Assembly (NCBI GenBank): GCA_039820545.1
Contig: JBCBPW010000019.1
Coordinates: forward strand, 1 to 64,000
Direction: 5' to 3'
Length of the DNA stretch: 64,000 bases
Source: JALEFZ01 sp039820545
GTDB lineage: Bacteria > Bacteroidota > Bacteroidia > J057
Part shown: positions 57,504 through 64,000 of the stretch, in pieces
Position numbering within the stretch: the stretch's first letter is position 1
How the letters are laid out: each line of letters begins with the position of its first letter
Translations under genes and position numbers: made by a program
Notes under the pieces: generated by a model
Seen by the model: the letters and a program-made list of their open reading frames with translations, nothing else
Told to the model about the DNA's origin: nothing
Database searches by the model: none

Positions 57504-57950
57504 GCTTTTATCATGGCTTTACTCGTGGGTTAAACCCCTTTGTATAGGTTTTACCCTACTTTCTATATCCCCAAAGTTGCTATTTACTTAACTTGATTTA
57601 TATGACCTTTATTACAACTTGAGGGATGCATGAAGGCAAACCTCAGGGTAAATTGGGCAATAATAGGCGGATGTGTATGTTTGCCCCGCTCGAAAAAATA
57701 ACTAATCTGACGTTGGTGCAGGACATGCTAGAGTCTTTTTGTGAAGATAGGCAAGGGTATAAATATTGATATTCAGCCGTTTATTGAATAATGAAATGAG
57801 AAATTTTCGGCTAAAAGAAATAAGGGTCAATAATTCATTCATCTATTTCGTTCTGACCTTACAATCTTCATCCATACATTTTTTGAGTGTTTAACAGGTC
57901 ATCGTAGCGGGTGACCTGTTTTTGTTGGGAAGCTTGGTTAACTTGCGGTT
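57504..57950. other. Gene-free region ending in an orphan terminator
   Basis: These 447 bp contain no ORF. At the end stands a strong intrinsic terminator (57894-57923) nearly 390 bp after the peroxiredoxin stop, which is further than usual for a 3' UTR. The sequence between, moderately GC-rich around 57620-57700, could therefore encode a small RNA ending there. No known RNA family was recognised. Confidence 0.35.
57894..57923 (+). terminator. Strong intrinsic terminator without an adjacent ORF
   Basis: ACAGGTCA (57894-57901) pairs with TGACCTGT (57912-57919) around TCGTAGCGGG, followed by a T tract. It precedes the DUF819 gene by 28 bp and is far from the upstream peroxiredoxin gene. Confidence 0.85.
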
Positions 57951-59114
57951 ATGAACATTGCTTCGGTCTCCAGTGATTCCCTTCTTACGCTCGTCTTAGT
58001 CTTTGGTGTCCCCATTATTTTGCTCAATCTGGAGCGAAGAATCCCCATCATCAACTGGTTAAGCCCCGCTTTTTGGTGCTATGCAGTAGGTATCGGCTTG
58101 GGGATGGGGTGGAATCCTGACACAGCACTTGCGCAGACCATCACAGAAGCTGTTGTCGTCTTGGCACTTCCCCTACTTTTATTTTCTGCCAACATCAAAG
58201 ACTGGTTCAAGCTCGCTCCCAAGGTGTTTCTCTCATGGATTTTGTGGGTGATCGCCATCTGGACGATGACCATCATAGGTTTTTTTATATGGGAATCGGT
58301 TCTGGCTACGCCCGACGCAGTGGCAGGCATGGCATCCAGCGTCTATATCGGAGGCACGGTCAATATGGCGGCAGTACAGGTAGCGATAGGTGCTCCCCCT
58401 GAGCTATTTGTACAAATGAATCTGACCGATATTCTGGTTTCTGTGCCTTATCTCCTGCTGATGCTCACCATTGGTCGAAAATTTTATCAATTATTCCTCC
58501 CTCCCTACGACATTCACTCATTAAAAAAAGAGAGAATTGCCCCTGAAGCAGAGATGCGTGATGTCGACCACACGAGTTACCATATACATAGCGCAAAAGA
58601 ACGGTTCAAGTACATTGTGTTGAGTCTGATCTTAAGTATCGTTATATTAGGTATAGTGGTAGGCCTCAGCTTGCTGATTTATGGGAAGCTGGACGAGGTA
58701 TTTATCTTGGTAGGTTTGACAGTCATGGGACTGGCTGCCTCGACGATAGGCCGCATTCAAAATTTACCTGCTAGCTACGAAACAGGAGAGTTCCTTTTTC
58801 TGGTTTTTTGTGTTGCAGTGGGTACGCAAGTGGATGTGCAGGCATTGAAAATGAATACTTTAGACCTGCTGCTCTATTTAGGATTGATCGTTTATGGTGG
58901 GATCGCTTTGCATACCCTCTTAGCGCGCATCTGTAAGCTTGACTCAGATACGGTGTTGATCACAGGGATAGCAGGGGTTATGGGCCCGCCCTTCATCGGA
59001 CCTGCTGCCAATGCGCTGAAAAACAAAGAGATCGTCGTCACAGGACTTACACTCAGTGTCATCAATCTCGCGATAGGCAACTTCTCGGGAATTCTGATTT
59101 TTAACGTGCTGTAA
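57951..59114 (+). CDS. DUF819 family membrane permease
   Basis: The 387-residue protein is strongly hydrophobic, with about ten transmembrane helices and the DUF819 (YjcL-like) pattern: LNLERRIPIINWLSPAFWCY near the start, GGTVNMAAVQVAIGAPPELF in the middle and TGIAGVMGPPFIGPAANAL near the end. DUF819 proteins resemble small-molecule or amino-acid permeases; the substrate is unknown. It is probably transcribed alone from its own upstream region. Confidence 0.88.
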   Translation: MNIASVSSDSLLTLVLVFGVPIILLNLERRIPIINWLSPAFWCYAVGIGLGMGWNPDTALAQTITEAVVVLALPLLLFSANIKDWFKLAPKVFLSWILWVIAIWTMTIIGFFIWESVLATPDAVAGMASSVYIGGTVNMAAVQVAIGAPPELFVQMNLTDILVSVPYLLLMLTIGRKFYQLFLPPYDIHSLKKERIAPEAEMRDVDHTSYHIHSAKERFKYIVLSLILSIVILGIVVGLSLLIYGKLDEVFILVGLTVMGLAASTIGRIQNLPASYETGEFLFLVFCVAVGTQVDVQALKMNTLDLLLYLGLIVYGGIALHTLLARICKLDSDTVLITGIAGVMGPPFIGPAANALKNKEIVVTGLTLSVINLAIGNFSGILIFNVL

Positions 59115-59131
59115 CAGGTTCAGGCTGGACC

Positions 59132-59156
59132 AAAAAAAGACTGGTCGAGTGACCAG
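59132..59156 (-). terminator. Terminator of the tRNA-Leu transcript
   Basis: CTGGTC (59141-59146) and GACCAG (59151-59156) form a 6-bp stem with a 4-nt loop. On the minus strand the stem is followed by a T run from the A tract at 59132-59138, 11 bp after the tRNA 3' end. Confidence 0.8.
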
Positions 59157-59167
59157 CCCAGCTTGTG

Positions 59168-59252
59168 TGCGGATGAGAGGACTCGAACCTCCACGGTATT
59201 ATCTACCACTAGAACCTGAATCTAGCGCGTCTACCAATTCCGCCACATCCGC
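59168..59252 (-). tRNA. tRNA-Leu (CAG)
   Basis: The minus strand reads as a class II tRNA of 85 nt: acceptor GCGGATG pairing with CATCCGC, D-arm with AATTGGTAGACG, anticodon stem CTAGA/TCTAG around the loop TTCAGGT (anticodon CAG), a long variable arm, and T-arm GGAGGTTCGAGTCCTCT. Discriminator base is A and no CCA is encoded. A promoter lies just upstream (59272-59302) and a terminator just downstream, so it is a stand-alone transcription unit. Confidence 0.95.
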
Positions 59253-59271
59253 CCTTGATGTGAAAGTGGTG

Positions 59272-59302
59272 CAAATATCTTCTCTTTTTTTGTTTTCGCA
59301 AA
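59272..59302 (-). promoter_or_regulatory. Promoter of tRNA-Leu
   Basis: On the minus strand TTTG (59302-59299), a 19-bp spacer and GATATTTG (59279-59272) match the Bacteroidota promoter pattern with one mismatch in the -7 box. The predicted start is about 12 nt before the tRNA 5' end. Confidence 0.6.
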
Positions 59303-59325
59303 AAATATTTACCTAATCCTTCTGT

Positions 59326-59910
59326 ATGCGTGTTATTGCTCTTTTTACCTTATCCCTCCTTTCTCTGGTCTATGGACAAAACAGCAAATACCTCATCCTA
59401 GAAACACACAACCAACACAAACAGATCTTATTAAAACCTGGTGAGCATGTACACTTTCAGGGAGCAGATAAGATCATACATTATCGTGGGGTCTTACAAC
59501 ATGTCTCCGACTCAAGTATCACGATTGCACAGTCTGTCTGGATGCCCAGTCCTGAGGGCCGTTCTGTCCATTCTACTAAAACGATCATTCCGCTAGACGA
59601 AATTCACGCCGTATTTATCCTCCCAGATAATGGGTGGTTTCGCTTTCGCAGTACTTATTATCGTACAGCCATTACAGGTGGCTCGGTCATCATCGGTAGT
59701 AGCTCCATGCGTACGCTGGTAGAACGAGAAAATCCCAAGCCACACAACTTTGTCCTCGCCACTGCCATGATGACATCTGCTGTGATCATGCGTCATCTAG
59801 GAAAATATCGCTACAATGTAGACAGGCGGTGGAACTTGCGCGTTTCAGAAGAAGCTATAGAGTTTGATTATGAGCATATTACAGAGGTGGAGACCAGGTT
59901 CTATCCTTGA
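59326..59910 (+). CDS. Secreted protein of unknown function
   Basis: The 194-residue protein has a signal peptide (MRVIALFTLSLLSLVYGQ) and a mature part that begins with a beta-rich stretch (residues about 20-100: HFQGADKIIHYRGVLQHVSDSSITI, then IPLDEIHAVFI). A possible hydrophobic helix follows (about 115-160). The strand pattern resembles small Sm-like/PilZ-like periplasmic domains but no family is recognised. It lies 220 bp upstream of the GldN-like gene on the same strand; no other T9SS gene is nearby. Confidence 0.72.
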   Translation: MRVIALFTLSLLSLVYGQNSKYLILETHNQHKQILLKPGEHVHFQGADKIIHYRGVLQHVSDSSITIAQSVWMPSPEGRSVHSTKTIIPLDEIHAVFILPDNGWFRFRSTYYRTAITGGSVIIGSSSMRTLVERENPKPHNFVLATAMMTSAVIMRHLGKYRYNVDRRWNLRVSEEAIEFDYEHITEVETRFYP

Positions 59911-60130
59911 GATTCATTTATGTTGTAGGTATTGATTTCTCATCAAAAGTAGGGAGAATGAAGCTCCGTTACATTCATTCATGTATATCAACATTACCTA
60001 TCTTATCTCATCTGAATGAAGCACGATTACTTTTTGAATTAACATGTCGAACAATTGCGAAGGGAATACTGCACCCTTTCACCCTAGTTGAGAGACATGT
60101 ATATGCTATTCATGTAAATCACATCGTGCT

Positions 60131-60976
60131 ATGAAAAACCTTTGTGTGACAATTGTATTGGGATCAATGCTCCTCGTTCAGGCGCATGCCCAGCAAGCCG
60201 TACGTCAGGCAGATCAATTTTGGAAAAGAAGAGTTGTCAATAGAATCAGTCTTGTAGAAAAGATCAACCGACCCCTGGTCTATCATACCTCCAATTATTA
60301 TGGAAGTCAGTCAGGCTTTAAGGAAAATAATGGCGTGGTTGCTTCTCTGATCAATGGATTGAAAGAAGGTAAATACCTTGCTTATGATCCCTATGAGTGG
60401 GAGCGTGCCATGACTTATGACGATATCCTCAAGCGAATGGAAGAGTTTGATCAAGCGGTCAATGGAAATCCCTGGGGGGAAGGCGAGTACCAGGAGGAAG
60501 AAGAAAGTAACTTCGACGAAAGTGAGTCGGATGTCTGGGATACAGAGGAAGGGAATGACGACTGGGGAGACGATTTTGATGATGCACCGCAGTTTGGTAG
60601 GGAGGCTGAGCTAGACTTAGGGCCTTATGAGGAGATTCTTCATATGGTGGAGGATCGAATTTTTGACAAAGGAAGATCTCAAATGGTCAATAAAATTGAT
60701 TTCTTCGAGCTTATCTGGGTAGATCCTACAGGTATTTTGCCTGAGAAGGTGTTGGCTCGATTCCTATGGAAGGACGTCAAAGCCCAGCTAGAGCGCACCC
60801 AATGGAAGGCTCGATTCAATGATGCGACAGGACTGTCGATGGCACATGCTTTTGAGATGCGTCTATTCCATGGATTCATGATTGATGTCGGAGGGCAGCC
60901 GATCCGATCCTTGTGGGAGGCTGAGAAGAGAAGACAGGAAATTGTAGAGTTTGAGCATCATCTCTGGAGCTATTAA
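60131..60976 (+). CDS. GldN/PorN-like type IX secretion protein
   Basis: GldN forms, with GldK, a periplasmic ring of the T9SS. The 281-residue protein starts with a signal peptide ending QAHA (cleavage at about 20). It shows the family order: FWKRRVVNRISLVEKINRPL (30-49), LINGLKEGKYLAYDP, MTYDDILKRM. After an acidic stretch (residues about 115-160, rich in Glu/Asp/Trp) come ILHMVEDRIFDKGRSQMV and FFELIWVDP, then FLWKDVKAQLERTQWKARFND and FEMRLFHGF. No gldK, gldL or gldM is adjacent, so this is a lone copy. The acidic insert is unusual in GldN. Confidence 0.72.
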   Translation: MKNLCVTIVLGSMLLVQAHAQQAVRQADQFWKRRVVNRISLVEKINRPLVYHTSNYYGSQSGFKENNGVVASLINGLKEGKYLAYDPYEWERAMTYDDILKRMEEFDQAVNGNPWGEGEYQEEEESNFDESESDVWDTEEGNDDWGDDFDDAPQFGREAELDLGPYEEILHMVEDRIFDKGRSQMVNKIDFFELIWVDPTGILPEKVLARFLWKDVKAQLERTQWKARFNDATGLSMAHAFEMRLFHGFMIDVGGQPIRSLWEAEKRRQEIVEFEHHLWSY

Positions 60977-61030
60977 GGAAGATAGACAAACAGACGCTTA
61001 AGAGTTTTCCTTATTTTGCTACAAACAAGT

Positions 61031-61062
61031 CGGAGTGACTCAATCGGTCACTCCGTTTTTTT
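61031..61062 (+). terminator. Rho-independent terminator after the gldN-like gene
   Basis: CGGAGTGAC (61031-61039) pairs with GTCACTCCG (61047-61055) around TCAATCG, followed by T7, about 55 bp after the stop. Confidence 0.9.
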
Positions 61063-61086
61063 CTTTGCCATTTAGGCAATGGATAG

Positions 61087-61365
61087 CTAGGAAACTACCT
61101 TGTGGTAGCGTCCTTTTTTGCATTTCCGCTTTTTCTTCCCTTTGGTCTCATAAGCTTTATCTACTTCCTCCCAATACTCAGCGGCGATTTTGATAGGGTT
61201 TCCCTGAGAGTAATCCAGTCCGTTGCTGAGTATGTGCTGAAACATAGCCCAGAATGTGTAATCGTTATCAGGCTTTTGGGCGTACGCATCGTCGATGGCA
61301 CGTTTGATGGTATCTACAGTCAAGGGACCTTCAGGGAGGGGAGATGTTTTTTCCATTTTTTTCAT
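61087..61365 (-). CDS. Small protein of unknown function
   Basis: From the ATG at 61365 the protein has 92 residues: KAIDDAY-like helix (TVDTIKRAIDDAYAQKP), then YTFWAMFQHILSNGLDYSQG and a basic C-terminus KGKKKRKCKKGRYH. It is cytoplasmic. A start three codons later (61356) is equally possible. No family is recognised. It is convergent with the gldN-like gene, and the gene downstream in transcription is none within the window on this strand until tRNA-Leu. Confidence 0.6.
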   Translation of the reverse strand: MKKMEKTSPLPEGPLTVDTIKRAIDDAYAQKPDNDYTFWAMFQHILSNGLDYSQGNPIKIAAEYWEEVDKAYETKGKKKRKCKKGRYHKVVS

Positions 61366-61494
61366 TGTCAGTATAAGAGAGACGAGCGGAAAATGTAGAG
61401 GTTGAAACAAAAAGTAAAAAAGTTGAATCTCTCTCTATTATACTGATTAGAAAAATGAATGGATGGAGTCTTTTGTTTATTTCGATGAATGGGC

Positions 61495-62991
61495 TTAGAA
61501 GCTGGATCCAATGTCATCTATAGAGGATGAATCGTCTGGATCTTTTTGGATAAGTAGTAATCCAACAAAAGTAAGAAGGCCATTTAAAATGAGTAACTCA
61601 AACCCAAATTTATATCCAATCCAAGCCTCTGATTGGGTGCTGATAATATAGGTGAGAATAGGGGACAATATACAAATAAGTGGACTCCACTGGTCTCTGA
61701 TCTGTACACGGGTGAATAGTCCCAAAGCGTAGAAACCTAGTAAGGGTCCGTAGGTATATCCTGCAACCGTAAACAATTGGTTGATCACAGAGCGATCATT
61801 GATTTCTCTAAATATGATGATGACAATAAAGAGAACGACCGAAAAACCAGCATGTACAAGCCATCTCGTTTGTTTGAGTTGAGGTGTATACGGCTTTTTC
61901 TCAAAACCCAAAAAATCGACGCAAAAGGATGTCGTCAATGCGGTCAAAGCTGAGTCGGCACTAGAATAAGCCGCGGCGATCAATCCCAAGAGGAAGACAA
62001 TGCCGATGACGGGGGGAAGGTGTTCTAGGGCAATTGTCGGGAATAATTGGTCTGCACTTTCGGGGATGGCAATCCCTTGGTCACCCGCATGGAGATATAG
62101 CATGGCCCCGAGCGTAAGAAATAAGACGTTAGCCACTACCAGGATTCCTGTGAAGGTGTACATATTGAGTTGGGCGTCTTTTAAGGTTTTGACCGTGAGG
62201 TTTTTCTGCATCATGTCTTGGTCTAGACCTGTCATTACGATGGTGAGAAACATCCCCGCTAAAAACTGCTTGAAGAAATTGTTGGGATCGCTCCAGCCAT
62301 TTTCGAAGAAAAATACTTTCCCATAGGGACTATCGCCGATTCGATCGAAGATCCCTCCGATTCCTAGATCCATCTGCCCAGCAATCGCGCCCACCGTCAG
62401 GAAGACCGCGAGGAGCATTGCCGCTGTCTGGAAGCTATCTGTCCATACGACAGTTTTAATTCCTCCTCTGAATGTATAGATCCAGATAAGTACAATAGCT
62501 GCTGCGACGGTCACCGCAAACGGGATGTTCAAAGGACCGAGAATGAATTTATCCAATACAATGGCCACTAGATACAATCTGAAGGATGCTCCGATGATCC
62601 TTGAGACCAGGAAATATCCTGCACCTGTTTTATAAGAGGCGTTGCCGAAGCGCTGGTCAAGATAGGCGTAGATGGAGGTCAGATTCAGGCGATAGTAGAC
62701 GGGAAGTAAGACCTGCGCAATCACAATGTAGCCCGCCACATATCCCAATACCAACTGCAAATAAGCAAATGCTTGATTGGCTCCACCTGCGCCTACTGCA
62801 CCAGGAACGGATATGAATGTCACTCCTGAAAGAGTCGCGCCGATCATCCCAAAAGCGACGAGATACCAGGGAGCCTGACGATTGGCAGTAAAAAAAGATC
62901 GATTATCAGCCGTTTTACTCGTGAAGAAAGATATCGCGACTAGTATAAGGAAGTAGCCTAGGATCAGAATTAAGGCAGTTGTAGGAGACAT
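61495..62991 (-). CDS. Sodium/solute symporter (SSS family)
   Basis: The 498-residue protein is an integral inner-membrane Na+-coupled symporter of the SSS family, with about 13 transmembrane helices. It shows AFGMIGATLSGVTFISVPG, YLDQRFGNASYKTG, YTFRGGIKTVVWTDSFQ (sodium-binding region), MTGLDQDMMQKNL and GLIAAAYSSADSALTALTTSF, all typical of the solute:sodium symporter signature. The C-terminus is short and acidic. The substrate (sugar, amino acid, vitamin or urea-like) cannot be read from the sequence. It is transcribed alone. Confidence 0.93.
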   Translation of the reverse strand: MSPTTALILILGYFLILVAISFFTSKTADNRSFFTANRQAPWYLVAFGMIGATLSGVTFISVPGAVGAGGANQAFAYLQLVLGYVAGYIVIAQVLLPVYYRLNLTSIYAYLDQRFGNASYKTGAGYFLVSRIIGASFRLYLVAIVLDKFILGPLNIPFAVTVAAAIVLIWIYTFRGGIKTVVWTDSFQTAAMLLAVFLTVGAIAGQMDLGIGGIFDRIGDSPYGKVFFFENGWSDPNNFFKQFLAGMFLTIVMTGLDQDMMQKNLTVKTLKDAQLNMYTFTGILVVANVLFLTLGAMLYLHAGDQGIAIPESADQLFPTIALEHLPPVIGIVFLLGLIAAAYSSADSALTALTTSFCVDFLGFEKKPYTPQLKQTRWLVHAGFSVVLFIVIIIFREINDRSVINQLFTVAGYTYGPLLGFYALGLFTRVQIRDQWSPLICILSPILTYIISTQSEAWIGYKFGFELLILNGLLTFVGLLLIQKDPDDSSSIDDIGSSF

Positions 62992-63240
62992 ACAAATACG
63001 ATCAAATGATTCAGAAACGATGGAAAATGGAGCTCAAATGCTCAAAAGACAATGAGTACAGTCCCATGTAGATACAGACGGAGCAAATTACAACCTTCTC
63101 CTAAGCAGCCCAAGGCTTTTAACCCTTACACAATTCTAAAAAACCCTTACACCCTACCATTCATCGATTTTCTATGTAGGCTTTGAGTTGATTTTTGCTC
63201 ATTTGAATTGTTGAAAGCGAAGATTCCCAACAAAAGGCAC

Positions 63241-63612
63241 ATGAAAAATCTTTACCCTCTTTTGACTCTAGCCTTCTGTTTTCAACTTGTTTTTGCCACT
63301 TCCGCTCTTCCCATTGAAGGACCCAAAACCGAAACAGTGCTCACTATTCTTAGCAACACGACAGGGATTGATATCTCTGAAGGTAGTGCGGAGATTGTGT
63401 TGAACTTTAAGCGCATTCGTACCGACGAGGTATCCATTCAAGTCTACAATGCGCAGCGACGGTGCATATTCAAAGATCGTCAGTACAGCGTCCCTCAGGG
63501 CACACAGTTCAATATATCTGCTGAAAATTGGACACAGGGTGAGTACATCATCATCATCAAGCAAGGCTTTGGCAAGTGTAGCAAGATCAAATACTACGTA
63601 AAATCATCATAA
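63241..63612 (+). CDS. Small secreted protein
   Basis: From the ATG at 63241 the protein has 123 residues with a signal peptide MKNLYPLLTLAFCFQLVFA; the frame is open to an ATG at 63208. The mature part is a short all-beta domain (ISEGSAEIVLNFKRIRTDEVSIQVYN, WTQGEYIIIIKQG) resembling a DUF3244- or sorting-domain-like sandwich with two cysteines near the C-terminus. A full T9SS signature is not present. Function unknown. A terminator sits 115 bp downstream, inside the convergent DUF2851 gene. Confidence 0.72.
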   Translation: MKNLYPLLTLAFCFQLVFATSALPIEGPKTETVLTILSNTTGIDISEGSAEIVLNFKRIRTDEVSIQVYNAQRRCIFKDRQYSVPQGTQFNISAENWTQGEYIIIIKQGFGKCSKIKYYVKSS

Positions 63613-63702
63613 ACGTAGTTGGATAGCTCCATTGAATCTCTAACCGATCTATATTCTTTGACCATACATACCTCTGAATACATTTTTTATATCCGGTTTT
63701 AA

Positions 63703-64000
63703 CTATTTCCCCAAACCTGTTGTAAGTAATGTCTGTCCGATTTCGCAGGACAGGCATTTTTTTTCTTTGCAGTATGATTGATACAGGTGATAGATTCCTT
63801 GCGTATCCACTATGTGTTTTTGCGGAAGTGGATACTTAGAGAATTTTCGGGTGATGGTATTCCTTTCCGCCTTTAATTGATAGGCAAACGTGCGCAACGT
63901 ATTCGATTGGCCCGCTGGATATTGGTTTTCATAGAGCATAGCCACAGGCAAAAGCGCATTCCAGATCAACATTTCTTTGGTCTGCTTCCCAAGACAAGGG
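63703..64000 (-). CDS. DUF2851 family protein, C-terminal part
   Basis: The frame is open from its stop at 63703 to the right edge (about 98 codons visible), so the start lies beyond the window. The visible part ends with the DUF2851 C-terminal pattern: LIWNALLPVAMLYEN, then QGIYHLYQSYCKEKKCLSCEIGQTLL, where a CxxC pair follows a conserved Tyr/Cys. DUF2851 proteins are long cytoplasmic proteins of unknown function common in Bacteroidota. An internal ATG at 63972 is not the true start, because the reading frame continues upstream with family-like residues. Confidence 0.85.
   Translation of the reverse strand, partial: PCLGKQTKEMLIWNALLPVAMLYENQYPAGQSNTLRTFAYQLKAERNTITRKFSKYPLPQKHIVDTQGIYHLYQSYCKEKKCLSCEIGQTLLTTGLGK
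63729..63764 (+). terminator. Rho-independent terminator inside the convergent gene
   Basis: ATGTCTGTCC (63729-63738) pairs with GGACAGGCAT (63748-63757, one G-U pair) followed by T8. It terminates the plus-strand small secreted protein gene but is embedded in the C-terminal codons of the DUF2851 gene, including those of its CxxC. Confidence 0.7.

Noticed and set aside
59907..60134. 75-codon frame starting at TTG between the secreted protein and the gldN-like gene
   Set aside because: TTGA/ATGA overlaps with both neighbours look tempting, but there is no ATG and composition is poor; likely chance.

Overview
The window is a chromosomal stretch of a Bacteroidota bacterium, probably Cytophagales- or Saprospirales-like. 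The evidence is several secreted proteins with type IX secretion (T9SS) sorting tails, a GldN-like T9SS component, a TonB-dependent receptor with a carboxypeptidase-regulatory N-terminus, SprB-type repeats, GSCFA, DUF4105 and DUF2851 proteins, and promoters of the TTG-N19-TAnnTTTG type used by Bacteroidota sigma factors. I cannot name genus or species. There is no rRNA operon, CRISPR array, intact insertion sequence or prophage. One tRNA (Leu-CAG) is present.

Layout. 1-1811: a secreted protein of unknown family that runs off the left edge. 2.3-3.1 kb: an orphan HisKA_3 sensor kinase. 3.3-6.7 kb: an acetyltransferase and two SnoaL-like proteins beside an AraC regulator. 6.9-9.4 kb: a secreted FG-GAP protein with a sorting tail. 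9.7-11.7 kb: dxs. 12-15.2 kb: an overlapping RavA-like MoxR ATPase and ViaA-like VWA pair, then a Uma2 nuclease. 16.1-22.6 kb: lhgO, a secreted S9 peptidase, a nucleotide-sugar epimerase, surE and a zinc-less sirtuin. 22.8-28.7 kb: small secreted or lipid-anchored proteins, an SprB-repeat protein, a VanZ-like protein and a GSCFA protein. 29.4-36.6 kb: a T9SS cargo protein followed by a 2049-residue SpvB/FG-GAP/RHS protein. 36.7-43.9 kb: purB, a lipoprotein, a coiled-coil protein, DUF4105 and an FAD oxidoreductase. 44.2 kb: a small orphan ORF resembling a toxin domain. 44.6-51 kb: lpxB, tex and a class A PBP. 51.1-53.4 kb: a GNAT enzyme, a PIN-domain protein and an AAA ATPase. 53.6-56.9 kb: a TonB receptor preceded by a T9SS cargo gene. 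57-64 kb: a PrxQ-type peroxiredoxin, a DUF819 permease, tRNA-Leu, a stand-alone gldN-like gene, a Na+/solute symporter and the 3' end of a DUF2851 gene.

Most genes are housekeeping (isoprenoid, lipid A, purine, peptidoglycan, redox) or envelope and secretion genes typical of the phylum. The accessory content most worth attention is the two-gene AAA ATPase + PIN nuclease cassette at 51.6-53.4 kb, which has the architecture of an anti-phage or abortive-infection module. Next are the orphan toxin-like ORF at 44.2 kb, the RHS giant with an unassigned C-terminal domain and no immunity gene behind it, and the gldN-like gene outside a gldKLMN operon. Family assignments come from reading motifs by eye; no database search was possible.
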